NCBI GenBank assembly: GCA_030704615.1
Contig: CM060731.1
Span: 92,854,756 to 92,918,755, forward strand
DNA length: 64,000 bases
Direction: 5' to 3'
Origin: Takakia lepidozioides
Taxonomy: Eukaryota; Streptophyta; Takakiopsida; Takakiales; Takakiaceae
The stretch's first letter is position 1, and every line of letters starts with the position of its first letter. This document shows positions 32,415 through 43,848 of the stretch, piece by piece. Below the pieces are notes generated by a model. That model saw only the letters and a list, made by a program, of their open reading frames with translations, searched no databases and was not told the DNA's origin. The position numbers and the translations under genes were made by a program.

Positions 32415-34320
32415 CGGGATCAGCTATGGCCATGTACTTTACCATCCGCGACTTGTACTTTATGCGGGCCTTCGCCTTCGCAGCTTTGAGATACGATTCC
32501 AGTGCTGGGAGGGTTAGTTTCTTCTCCTCTGACTCCATGTAGAACCTCCGCACATGTGCCAAATCCTACTGAATTTTTGTTTGTCAAGAATGCGCACATA
32601 AGATTAGAAATCCTGGTCAACACTTTTCTTCTATTGGGGGAGGAGAGACAAATAAGCTGAACAAAACAGTCAGGAGCTTTACCCGAAATATGTAGTCCAC
32701 CATGGCGTCCATGCTCAGCCTATACCAGGTTCTGTCTGCCTTTGCCTCCGACTTGCGCAGGAGGTCGGCACTGAGCGAATTGGCAAACTCTTGCACCCCC
32801 TGCTTCCCGACATCCTTCACTCGGAAGAGCATATGGGACAAGTTGGTGGCAATGAAGGCATTCTCAGTCATCCTGCAATGCCACATTTCCATTAAACAAT
32901 ACTGAAATGAGAATTTGCAACAAATATGACGATTGGCAATGAAATGACTGTTTCAAATTCAAAGTTCCAAAGCAAGAGGCATTGTAACTTACGAGTTGAT
33001 GTCTGCCATTGCAGCTTTGAGAAGACTGCGATCTTTGGGCCCCGCAACCTTCAGCACAACACACTCCACGGCAAAATGCCAATCCAGGTCGTTGGGGTGG
33101 GCTTGGGCTATGTACTCCATCCATGCCAGGAGGCGATGATTGCCGTCCCACACGTAAAACATCTTTCCGGACAAGTGCTGGAAAAGAGGATCAGTAGCAA
33201 TCAATCTCTCGAACTCCTCATTTCGCCTTTGCCAATGGGGACCCCATTTGTCCACCTCATCGGAAGTGTGGGCACGAGAAGCTCCGTGGTCGTTCTCCAT
33301 GGAAATGTAAAACGCGGCAGACCCCATTCGATATCCCTCCCGGAAATAGAATTTTAGCTTGTCGATATCGCCTGGGAGGGCAGGTCTCACCCCCTAGTGC
33401 CTCCAACATCTTGGCAACGGCCATCTTCATATCCGCCTCCGACATGACGTCTGTTGCAGCCCACCAGGACCGCCAAATCCAGCCTGTATGCTCCGGGTTT
33501 GGGGCCTGGGGATGTCCGGGAGGATGTCATCCTGGTCAGAAAGCTCCCTCTCGTCGGCCTCAACATGGTCAACCACCGGCGGAAGCACCTCGAGCACTCT
33601 CCCTGTCTCTACTGCCCTCTCGCCGGCTTCACCTCGAACTCCCACAATCCGTGCTCTTTGTGGAGTTCTTTCCCCTCCTCCACTCTCCACCGTATGTGTA
33701 ATTGCGGGGGCTACTCCCACCCGCGATGGTGTAACCGGTAAGGATGTAGCCGGTGTGTTACTGCCTATTTCTGGTGTCTTAGAGGGATCCACCGTCTCTG
33801 TGCGTCCCTCGCTTACATGGGCATCTGTCATTTTGACACCCCTGGCCTCTTCAGTGGCCTTTTCTCTTGCCTCTTGGCTAGCCTTCTGTCTAGCCTGTTC
33901 CTTTGCCCTCTCTTTTGCCCTCTCACGGGCCTTCTGTTTCTTACTAGGGGTAGCAGCAGGAGAGGCCTCTAGGACGACCACCTTTGATTGAGGCCAACTG
34001 ACACCCTCGCGCGCCCTGCTCACTCCCCCCTCCGCAGCCTGTGACGGCTCTCTCGCCGGGGATTGCATGTGCTTGGCTTTCTTCTTCTTCTTTGCATGGG
34101 CGGGCCCTACTGCATGTGCATCAGCTTCCTCCATTGCCGGATCTGTTGTCCCCATCTGACGCCCTTCACCTACCATGCCGCCTGCACCAACCTCCCGAAT
34201 GCCTATTTTGTCGTACTCTCGCTGCAGGTCCTCCCGTCCACCAACAAAAGGAGCAGGATTTAGTTTGCCCTCCCGCCCCAAGTTGGGCGATCCAAACATG
34301 CAAAGTACCAGCTCCGACAT
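32415..34320 (-). pseudogene. ParB/Srx-like motif protein of a mobile family, interrupted by an LTR
   Basis: Minus strand, three exons by splice signals: 34320-32993 (donor GTAAGT), 32872-32683 (acceptor CATTGCAG, donor GTAAAG) and 32565-32415 (acceptor TTCAGTAG), cut by the LTR at 32414. It begins MSELVLCMFGSPNLGREGK, then a long charged helix (KKQKARERAKERAKEQARQK), an acidic stretch, and the block RPALPGDIDKLKFYFREGY with AAFYISME. Last comes FYVWDGNHRLLAWMEYI, resembling the DGxHR..A motif of ParB/sulfiredoxin-fold proteins. Two frame changes (near 33440 and 33382) suggest decay. The RP.LP.DI..L block also occurs at the start of transposase D. Function unknown. Confidence 0.6.
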
Positions 34321-34654
34321 CTACTGCCGACGACTCTCCGACTGCGATTGATGACTAGCGGCTTTTGGAGTGACTACTCGAGTAGTTGGAGCTGTCGATG
34401 ATACCACCAGCGTGTCGCGCTCGTCGTCACTCTGTCATCCCCAACAATCGTGAGAACCACCATCGCAATGAAAACCACCATCGCAACCACCATCGCAACA
34501 ATCGTGGAACAACAATGAAAACAAAACAAAACCAAGTATGGAGTGGCATGGAACAACAATGAAAATAAACCCAACCAATGCCTAACAATCATATGCAGAA
34601 GCAGCCTTCTCTAGAGCTGCCGGCTTTGCACACGCATTGCAAACTATCAAAGGT
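34321..34654. other. Short-repeat region, no gene
   Basis: Contains a 14-bp perfect palindrome ACTACTCGAGTAGT near 34374 and several copies of ACCACCATCGCAA with AACAATGAAAAC near 34455-34565. No coding sequence recognised. Confidence 0.5.
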
Positions 34655-35006
34655 TCACTCAACTAGTAACTTGCAGAAATCAACATGAAAATTTAAGGAC
34701 GATTTCGATAAGGCGGGAAAATAGGGTGAAATGTTTTGAAGGCACTTCATCTGCCCTGACAATCTTCTCAGCTCAGCATGGATTTCCTTAATTCTAGGAT
34801 GCAACCTGTCATCTACAGCGAAGGTGTGCACCCTGTTGCAAATCTCAATGCAGCAACGACCTGGCTCCTTTCTAACCCCTCTGACCTTCATCATTCTTCT
34901 CACCAACTCCTGCATTTGCAATGCAACCATGCACTTCCAGGGCTGCCAGGCTGAAGATGCCAAAACAAACAAAACAAAGCAAAGAAGACCGTACATGTTA
35001 CACAAA
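34655..35006 (-). repeat. Dispersed repeat R, second copy, right part (inverted)
   Basis: The reverse complement matches 29264-29519, with about 110 extra bp that encode IEICNRVHTFAVDDRLHP in the open frame. It ends at CACAAAGCGA, which merges into the LTR at 35007. Confidence 0.88.
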
Positions 35007-35247
35007 GCGAGCGAGCCGGAAAGCGACCAAGGAGTGGGGAGCTATTCCGGACTGACATCTACCAAAGGGAATTTCCACTAGGCCCAAATTGGTGGAGGGT
35101 CTGTTGGGGGAAAAAGAGGGACCGTTATGTCCCGGTGAACAGCCGAAGCTTCGAGTTGGCCCGGCGGCTAGGTTGGGAGTTAGGCGCGCGCATCAAAGCG
35201 AGTAACTATGACTTGAAGGGGAGCTTACTGAAGTGAGGTGCGCGATA
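35007..35247 (+). repeat. LTR family 1, second part (Ty3 copy 2)
   Basis: Matches 8196-8434 of the intact LTR (GCGAGCCGGAAAGCGACCAA to the end, here GCGCGATA). The first LTR part is on the other side of the inversion. Confidence 0.9.
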
Positions 35248-35249
35248 TT

Positions 35250-35261
35250 TGGTATCAGAGC
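35250..35261 (+). other. Primer-binding site of Ty3 copy 2
   Basis: TGGTATCAGAGC, identical to the site at 8437. Confidence 0.9.
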
Positions 35262-35302
35262 TTAGTGTTCAGTACGCAATCGTCCTTGGGATTGGCCTCA
35301 TC

Positions 35303-38143
35303 ATGGGGTCGGGCAAGCCAAAGCGAAAGCGGAATGGCCCGAAAGATGATGATCATGGTGAGCCCGATGGGGGCGACGTGTCACCAAAGCGGCCATTTGA
35401 GGAAGCGATGCATGTTTTTGAAAATGAGGCCTCTCAAGAACGGGAGGAATCTGAGGAGTCGAAGCCCGAGGAATCCCTGAGAGCTCTGACAGACCAACAG
35501 ATGCCTCCCATGCCAGCAGCCTTTTGGGAAGGGTTGTTGGCGCAGTTTGGTGGGACGTTGAAAGACGTATTGAAGGCGGCTAATGCCACTTCCACTAAGG
35601 CAAAGTTTAAGGTGAAGCCTAAGGAACCCGGCACCTTCGAGGGCGTCCAAAATCAGAAGGCCCTCAACACCTGGCTCTTGAAGCTAGAGCAGTACTTCCG
35701 GGCGGCCAAGTTGAGTGACGAGGATCGGGTGGAAGTGGCTCCCACCTATTTGAGGGGCTATGCTCAACAATGGTGGCAGAAACGCCTTCATGACCGAGGT
35801 CCAAACCCGGAAACCTTGAACAAGGAACTAATGAAGAGACAGTTTGTGCCCCTCAACGCGTCCTGGCTCGCCCGGGACAAGATGAGGAATCTGAAGCAAA
35901 CGGATGACATTCGGGGATATGTTCAGGCTTTCAATGTGATGTTGCTCGAAGTCGCGGACATGGCAGAACCAGAAATGGTCTGCAACTTTGTGGCGGGACT
36001 GACCCCATGGGCCAGACGGAAGTTGGAGGAGAAGCCACCTAAGACTTTGAACGAGGCAATTGAGAGGGCTGAATGTTTCTCGGATGTCCCTAGGGGCAAA
36101 AGACAAGGCCATACGGAGCTGAACCACAAGAAGACCAGGCGGGAGGGTGACTCCTTTCGACCGGAAAAGAAGTGGGATAGGCCACGCGGCGACAATGGCA
36201 CGTGGAAATCGAAGGGAGGGCCTTCACACGCCAAGACGACACCCGGTGCTCCGAAAGGAAAATCATGTGCGACGCCTTATGGCGGACAAAAGGCGACCTT
36301 TGATGCAGTGTGCTTCAATTGTGGGGAGCCCGGGCACATGGCCAAAAAGTGTACAAATCCCCGACAATTGAACATGACTCGGGCAACCACGGAGTTGTCT
36401 GAAGCTTCCATCAGCCGCTTGGTGGAGGCGGTGCCAAGACTTGCAAGGTAGGCAACTACTCTTGTGAGTTGTATCAGGAAACTGGCGCCTTGCATAAAGG
36501 GAGTCAGTTAATGTTTGTGAGTGAGATAATCTCCGGAACTAACGTGTCGTTGTTGGTGGACACAGGAGCGTCGCACTCCTTCATGACACCGGCAACGGCA
36601 CGGAAGCTGGGACTCCCGACAAGTGATGTGGGGGCCTCTATTGAGGTGCGTTCTGCTAAAGGAGAACCACAATTGGCGACGAGGTTGGCGTTCGATGTTC
36701 CTCTTCAGCTCGGGAGTTGGGAGGGACGTGAGAACTTCACCATTTGCGAGATCGATGGAGTGGATCTCATTTTGGGGATGACCTTTTTGAGTAGATCCGG
36801 AGCGGTCATAGATGGCCGCAAGAGAGTAGTCACGCTACCATGTGGGAATGGTGGCGAAGTTTTACGAGTGTAGGAAACGCCCAACCCCATGGGAGGGCAA
36901 ATAAACCTTCTGTCAGCAAGGGAGTGGGCCGTGGAGGAGTCACACGAGCCCCAGTTTTTGCTTTATGTAAGACAAGTGAAGGGAGAAGGCGATGGGGAGC
37001 CGAGCCCAAATTGGATCAAGGGGATTTTGGAGAAATACCAGGATGTGATGCCTGAGGATTTACCAAACGGTTTGCCACCACAAAGGGGAGTTCACCACAA
37101 GATTGAGGTGATACCGGGATCGGAGCCACCTGCCAAGGCGCCCTACCAGTTGAGCCACAGAGAGTTGGTCGAGCTGAAGACTCAGCTCAAAGATCTAATG
37201 TCAAAGGGGTACATCCGGCCGAGTAAGTCACTTTATGGAGCCCCGGTGCTATTCGCAGACAAGAAGGATGGGACGCTGCGGATGTGTGTCGACTATATGG
37301 CTCTGAATAAGGTGACTATCAAGAACCGGTACCCTTTGCCAAGAATCGATGACCTCTTCGATCGGTTGGCAGGAGCGAAGTATTTCAGCCGGATCGATTT
37401 GCGCTCCGGCTACCATCAAATCCGAGTGGCGGAAGGAGATGAGGAGAAAACCGCGTGCAGGACAAGATATGGTTCGTATGAGTTCTTGGTGATGCCTTTT
37501 GGACTCACCAACGCACCCGCGACCTTTAGCACGCTCATGAACAGCCTTTTCCATGAGTGGCTAGATGATTTTGTGATCGTGTACATCGACGACATCTTGG
37601 TATACTCGAAAACAAAGGAGGAGCACCTGGAGCACCTCAAAAGGGTGTTCTAGAAATTGCGGGAAGAGAAGCTATATGCCAAAGCTTCAAAGTGCGAATT
37701 TGGGGTCACAAAAGTGGAGTTCCTGGGGCATGTGATTACACAGGATGGGATCAAAATGGATAACAGAAAGGTGAGGGCGATCTTGGATTGGGAGCCCCTG
37801 GGAGTGCGATCCTTCTTAGGACTCGCCTCCTATTACCGGAAGTATGTGAGAAATTTCGCCAAGATCGCGGGGCCGCTGTCAAACCTTCTGTGTAAATCCA
37901 AAGTCTGGGTATGGAACACCTTTTGTGGTCAAGCTTTTGCCGAGTTGAAGAAGCGGATGGCGGAAGCTCTAGTCCTCAAAATCCCGGAGTTCGACCGTCC
38001 ATTTGAGATTCATACGGATGCGTCGGACTTCGCTATAGGGGGTGTAATCATGCAAGATGGACGTCTAGTGGCTTACAAAAGTAAGAAACTGAATGAAGTA
38101 GAGCGACGGTGACCTACGCATGAGAAGGAAATGAAGGTGGTGG
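35303..38143 (+). pseudogene. Ty3/gypsy gag-pol, copy 2 (nonsense and frameshift, cut by CACTA)
   Basis: ATG 35303 opens an uninterrupted Gag (MGSGKPKRKRNGPKDDDHGEP) with retrotransposon-gag helices (LKQTDDIRGYVQAFN), and the zinc knuckle CFNCGEPGHMAKKC. A 4-nt loss near 36434 shifts the frame. Protease (LLVDTGASHSFM), RT ([11 protein letters not shown]) and RNase H ([16 protein letters not shown]) follow in one frame. Three stops interrupt it: TAG at 36871 (TCG in copy 1), TAG at 37651 (CAA in copy 1) and TGA at 38110 (TGG in copy 1). The gene ends at 38143, where the CACTA element begins, so the rest of RNase H and the integrase should lie beyond that element. Confidence 0.93.
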
Positions 38144-38560
38144 CACTAGTACAGAAACTGGTTTTTTTAACGGCTCTTCTTACACATTTTGGTGTGAAAA
38201 AAGCGCAAGTTCACACCCCCCCTTGGTGTTAGGTTAACCTAGTCCTTTGCACCACATGTGAACTTTCTTGGTCCTGTGAAAAAAACCATCTCACACCAAA
38301 CTTGCACCTGATGTGGCTGATGTGGCAGTAGGCTTAGGTGGCTCTTTTGACGGATATTTTGACGGTCGTTTTGACTGGTTAGTTCAACTACTATTTTGAC
38401 TAAGTAATCTTAATGGTCTTTCTACGGTACTTATTACACCTCGGCGCCACCATGTTTGCCACATGTATGTCAAAGGGAATGCCACGTAATAGAGTCCATC
38501 AGAATTATTAAATAAATAATAGATATTAAGGGCTCTTCTTACGGACTCTCTCACACAGAT
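38144..38560. mobile_element. CACTA (En/Spm-type) transposon left end with subterminal repeats
   Basis: Begins CACTAGTACAGAAACTGG immediately after the interrupted RNase H reading frame (ATGAAGGTGGTGG). Plant CACTA elements commonly start CACTAGTA or CACTACAA and make 3-bp target duplications; TGG is the candidate. Subterminal repeats follow: GGCTCTTCTTAC near 38174 and 38532, and TCACACCA/TGGTGTGA words in both orientations (38200-38600). The right end was not found in the window. Confidence 0.8.
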
Positions 38561-39119
38561 TTAACACCAGGTTCAAGTCGTGGTGTGATCGCAATGACAC
38601 TAGTGTGAATACTGTCACATCCACTGTTTTGTTCCTATTGGATGAAAAGTAAACAATTATTATTTGTTGACAAATGCCAAAATGAATAGTCATATTATTA
38701 TTATTATTATTCTTATAATAAATGGGATAGCACCCCAAAAGCCATTGGCTGCTTGATTTAATATGTAATATATTATTGTTTTAGAATTTTGATTTGTTTT
38801 GTTTCATTTAAACAAAAGCTTATTTAAAACATGGATAATAATTGTATTATGAACCACATTGACCAGTAGTAATGTTATTAATATTAAATATAGCAAACAA
38901 CCAGCAAAATACCACATTCATGTCTACACAAGTTTAATTTGGCTTGATGTGGGAAAATGAAGTTGCCTTTGAACAAGGGGATCTTGTGATCATACATGAG
39001 AATAGCAAGAGCATCAATTCAAAAAATACTGTTCATGTCAGAAGAGCAGTTTTGTTCACCTGTCTCAGCAACCTTCAATCCATAAAGAAAACTAAACTAA
39101 ACTTGTAGCATCTTCAATA
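38561..39119. other. AT-rich CACTA interior, no gene
   Basis: Low-complexity AT-rich sequence between the left terminus and the 3' end of the minus-strand gene, with ATTATTATT runs near 38695. Nothing else recognised. Confidence 0.5.
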
Positions 39120-42100
39120 TCACGCGTGTTTAATAAACTTTTCAGACCATAAGGTGGCACTTCCCTGCGTGTCACCCAATGTGGTATGATTAGGGGTAAC
39201 AGAGTAGTCCGGGTACGGCAACACAACCTCTGAAATCATGACCGATTTCACATGGATACGGTAATAGTTGTCTGGCACATTTGCTTTCGGAAATCCAGCA
39301 ATATATCCCACACCTGCCCTTCTTTTTGGTGCACAAGGATCAAACAATAACACCTTGTCGCCGATCTGAAACTGCAACAAAAACCAGATTCCTATATCAG
39401 AAATGAACCCTGGAGAACAGAGACTGACAGCTTGGCACTCCTGCAAAATGCATCCTCGTTCTTCCAGCAAACACCCCAACCCTACCTATTGCAGTACTTC
39501 CAATTCTGAATTGCATTTGCCTGTCTCTATACTCCATGCTGACATGATCAAAGGTGGAACGGTGCCATACCTAGTTGATAGCAGGTTCTGCATGGTCAAC
39601 ATGGATGTGGTAGGACGATGTCACAAAACTACCTTTGTAGGTTGTCAATCCTGCAGCTACACAGCGATACATAGGGGGTGTATTGATCCAGCATCAGACA
39701 AGAAAACAAAGAGGACAAAGGAAGTACTTACACTGTGCGGATTTTGTTGGTCACCCCATGGTTCAGTTACATCCACTGTGGTTGTAGTCTGATTGATAGC
39801 ACATATTGTGCTTTCCCTGCCCATTGAACGCTTCACTGGTTTCACCATCTGCATATTGAATGACACATGATCAAAAAATGAGAATAGCACGAATGACACA
39901 CATTGTGAAGTAGCATTAACAATACAAATCCACCCACGCGCCCAAGCATTGAATCTTTTGCTCTCACCTTTCTTTGATTATGCTTTGTTGTTGCATCGGG
40001 AGGCAAAGTCGTTGGAACTCTGGCAGCAGGAAGCCCTGGTTCAGATGCCTTTGCAGATTGTTGTGATCCACTACCCATGGCTGCAGTATTGAACAAGTAG
40101 TTGGGCTGCCCATATCTGTATGGGTGCCCTGACACATACTCAGGGATGTGTGCAGCCTTGGATACACCCTCTAACCAAGGCAGTAATTCTTTCATAAGCC
40201 TCTTGCAGTTTGGCTGATCCCTCAACTTCCATGGATACGGGAAGATGCAATTATTTGCAGGGTTGGGTAAGCAAGTGAGTGTGGAATCGTCCACCAGCAA
40301 AGTATTGGTTGGATTGTAATGGCTGTAGTCCTTCCAAAACTTACATAAGTTCTTGTACATGACAGTTTTAGAAGGATTGAGAGGGTCCACCATTCCCACA
40401 GGTTGGTCACAATAGTCTTGGTGAAGCACCATCTTTGGTTGCTTCCCAGGAAACAATGCTTTCACAACTGGAAGGACATTACTCAATGACATGGAAGACC
40501 ATACACCTACATCAAAAATCTGAAGGCATCGGTCCAGAAACTCCTGACACCCAGGTCTGGAGGTGACAGTGGGCTCTAGGTGTTCCCTTGTTCGTAGTCT
40601 GCTCTCACATAACAATCCATTCAAGTCAATTATAAGGATGTGTTTCTGCCTCTCAGTTGCCGAAGGGCAATTACCAACAACTTGTACATGATTATCATGT
40701 ACAAAAGACACACCTTTCTGTGGGGCACTCTGCAAATTCATGGAGACCTCACAGGCATATTGAGAGGGTAGTACATATGCCGGAAGTGCTACTGGTGTAG
40801 GGGACAACAAAATGGATGAACACTTTGCAGTTGCCTCAACAATATGGGGGGATGGATTGAGTTCACCTTCAGACCAACCCTCCATGTCATCATCCCCCTC
40901 CATTTCTGAAAGCCCAAACAATGAGCCTATTGTGTTTGGCTTTGGTGGCGGTGAAGAAACTGCCTTGAACAGGTTGAGTGGTGAGCCCATAACATGAGAA
41001 ATAGTCTCATTTGTTGTGTGTGGCGCAAAGGTGGTGCATGGTGGACCTGTAGGTTCCGAATCTGGCACATTCATGCCAAGTTTAGCTGTGAGCGCAATGT
41101 TGAATGCAGCTGTTGCCTCCAGTTGGCCTTGGACTGCTTCCAAAGCTGCCTTGGAGCTGGCTTCCATCTGCACTTGTTTGTTTTCCATAGCATCGAGGCG
41201 AGCTGCTAGTGAACCAATTCCCTGCCCCATCACATAGAACACCTCCAAAGTAACAATTCACTACACTGACTGATGAACTAGTAAGAAAACAGAACCAAAC
41301 AGCAACTAGCAATGGCATGGAAATCACGAATATGTAATTCACACCAGAATTGGTACTGAGTTTATATACCGTTGTGGCTGCACTGCCTGTACACCCCGAG
41401 CCGTAGCCTTTGTCACTCCTGGCGCTACCGGCGATCTCCTGCAAACTTGGTGTACGTCCAGTCTCCTTGTCCTGTGATTGCAACAAACTTGCAAGTGTTA
41501 ATGACTAGCACACTGCCAACAGTAAAGAATTATCTAGGATAGCGTCAATGACTCCCCCTCAATAAGAGTGCTTAGTTTCTTGCTGGCGCCCAACTCTGAG
41601 AAGGCCCCCAAGTAGTAGCAATGTGTACTAATTCAATGGTGATAGGAATAGACTCTGAGCTCCAGCCAAAAAAACCCAACACATAAAGTTTGTCAATGCA
41701 AAACAATGTGGGAACTTCCTATGTTGTAAGAGAAGTATACCAGTTGTGCTACAACACCGCTGATTCCACTGCGACCTTCACACATCCCCGCGCCTTGACA
41801 CCATTTGCCTGAAATTTCTTGAAATCAGTGGAACCCCAACTAACAACTAGTTGTGCCCATGTCTTGTCTGGCACATGATGGGGTTTGGGCAGCCCCACAC
41901 TATAGTAATTTTTGAACAGCTTATTTCGTTGGTACTTGAGCTGCCCGCAAATTGTTTTTGTAATAGCCTTTATGTTAAGACCAGGAGGTCCGTATTCCCA
42001 ATCTGAAGCCAGGATCTCCATGATCTTTTCAATTAAGTGTAATGGTTGATCCTGAGCATACAATGACCAGTCCAACAAACGTTGACACTGCCCTCGCAGA

Positions 42101-43047
42101 GCTGTCATCCACTGGTTCCGAGCAGGACCTTCAGGGTTTCCAAGTTCATCACAAGAAATGAAAAATTTCCTCCTCCCTACAGCCACATTCTGAGCAGCCT
42201 GGTCTCTCAGATCTTTTGCAAGTGCCCTTCTTTCCCTCCTTAAAGCATTTTTGCGTTCTATAGGAGTCACACCTGATGTCCCCCCAGGACTAAGGCTGGA
42301 ATCCTGCAAGGTTTCAGCAGTACCATGCATGTTACCACCTTCACTCTGTTGGGGCTGGACTGCTGTCTCCCACCCCACAGGATGATGCGGAGCAAATGCA
42401 TCCTCGGTCTGTTTCAGAATGCCTTTCCCTTTCAGGGTATTAGGTGTACCTGGAGATGTTGGATAAAGAGGTGGCCGCGGTGCAGTGAAGCTCGAAGGTG
42501 CCGGCAATTGTACTCCACTGTAGTTGGATCTTGAAGGTTGGTGGCCACCATACTGGACCTGCCCCTGGTGTGGTCTTGCAGGGCTGGTAGGATAGAGGGA
42601 GGAAGTAGGTTGGTTGTACATAGGCCGAGGAGGATACATACTATGGGGATGCATTCCATAATGGTGGTAAATGGAATACCCACCTTGACTAGGATCATGC
42701 ATTGGAGCGCCTGCAGGTGGAGCAAAAGAATTGTAATTCTGGCACTGAGAATCATTGTTTGGAGGTTGATAGTGAGGATACGGCATGTGCCCATGCAGAT
42801 TATACCCTGACATGGCAGGATACTGTGGGTACATAAGCGGATACGAGGGAGGAGCCGATACTGGTGGATACAAGGGAGCTGGAACGTCAGTCTGTGGAGT
42901 GGGCGGGGCTGGTTTTTTGTAAGGGGAAACAACCGCGCCACTCATCACAGCAGTTGGCGCAATAGTTGGTGCACACTTTGCTGGAGTAAGAGACTTATGC
43001 TTGTTCGCATCCTTCCCTGCAATTCCCTTCCTTTTTTTTACTGAACT
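39120..43047 (-). CDS. CACTA TnpA-like protein fused to an FCP1-type HAD phosphatase domain
   Basis: Five phase-0 exons by GT-AG signals: 43047-41758, 41471-41370, 41242-39968, 39848-39732 and 39371-39120 (stop), about 1,011 codons with no internal stop. Exon 1 has a Pro/Tyr-rich N-terminus, then WEYGPPGLNIKAITKTICG and KTWAQLVVSWGSTDFKKFQ, a pattern typical of the plant Ptta/En-Spm transposase domain. Exon 2 (ETGRTPSLQEI) and the coiled coil of exon 3 fit that family. Exon 3 also holds, about genomic 40642-40213, an FCP1/NIF-like HAD domain: HILIIDLNGLLCE, FDVGVWSS, NTLLVDDS. Motif I is DLN rather than DLD, as I recall for some plant homologues, so catalysis is uncertain. The last exon has the Tnp1-like C-terminal block. 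The true 5' exon and start were not identified. The donor after exon 1 (GTGTTG) is weak. Confidence 0.75.
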
Positions 43048-43848
43048 CTGCACACATTGCTCAACAGAAACATGTGAAACAATACGACCATACTACTAGG
43101 GATGGCAAACCACGTGGGTAAGCCAAGCCCAAAGGCCTATGCAAGAAGACCCTGTCAGTCAGACCTATGGTACAGTCAGCTGAATCGCATGCCTCATACC
43201 AGCGAACCTATGATAAATACCTGAATATTAGGAAGGAAGAACTCACCCTGCTAGATGAATCTGACGTGGAGGCTGAAGTGTCTAAGGCCATGTCAAAAGC
43301 ATGAAGAATGTCCGAACAAAACAATGTTAGGTATAAACTTCCCTGAACTCGTTTCCAGTTTGTGACATGGGTGAGGACTTTGAGGATGATCTGAAGGGCA
43401 GACCTACCCTTGGCACTAGACTGAAAATTTAACCTCCGGATGGGGAGTCTACCTTTGAACAATAAACAGATGCAGAGAGGAAAGGGAGATTGTCGATGCT
43501 CACTGGTGTGGGTGGCCTGAAGACAATGTCCATTTTGTGATACAAGTCTGGGGTATTCTCATCAGAGAGCGACCCTCTTCAGGACCATCAAGAACATAGT
43601 CCCTGCACCTCTGTTCACCAACTATCAATATCTCAAGGCTGAGTCTAAAGCGGTGGGCCCTGTTGGGGTCTCATTGCTTGGTAGCCCACATACAACAAAA
43701 CTGATGAACGTGTGAAGGGCTTTCTAAAAGGAATCTGGAAAGCCTGAACTAATGTTTATAACACGGTAAGTCCTACTAATGGAGTGAGCCCCTCATTCTA
43801 ATGGCAGACAGTTAATTAACTGTCTAGAAGATCTTCAGCTTTTCACCT
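43048..43848. other. Upstream part of the CACTA gene and unassigned fragment
   Basis: On the minus strand 43280-43245 encodes a serine-rich start (MALDTSASTSDSSS) ending at a GTGAGT donor, but its phase does not fit exon 1, so it is unproven as first exon. On the plus strand about 43560-43700 reads like a coding fragment (FRTIKNIVPAPLFTNYQYLKAE) that I cannot assign. Confidence 0.35.

Larger units (their letters stand above)
31936..35006. other. Inverted segment (3.07 kb)
   Basis: Reversing this segment joins 31935 to the sequence of 34655-35006 and so restores repeat R. It also joins 32414-31936 to 35007 and so restores the 721-bp LTR of Ty3 copy 2. The 6-bp word TCGCTT (in repeat R) and AAGCGA (in the LTR) meet at the two breakpoints as an inverted pair. 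Confidence 0.85.

Noticed and set aside
32989-33390. Bacterial-type ParB or partition gene
   Set aside because: Only the DGNHR motif is shared. The gene has introns and the same N-terminal block as local transposases, so a plasmid or bacterial origin is not supported.
39571-39650. Additional small exon of the CACTA gene
   Set aside because: It has acceptor and donor signals, but its only open phase does not fit the preceding exon, whereas exons 4 and 5 join directly in phase 0.
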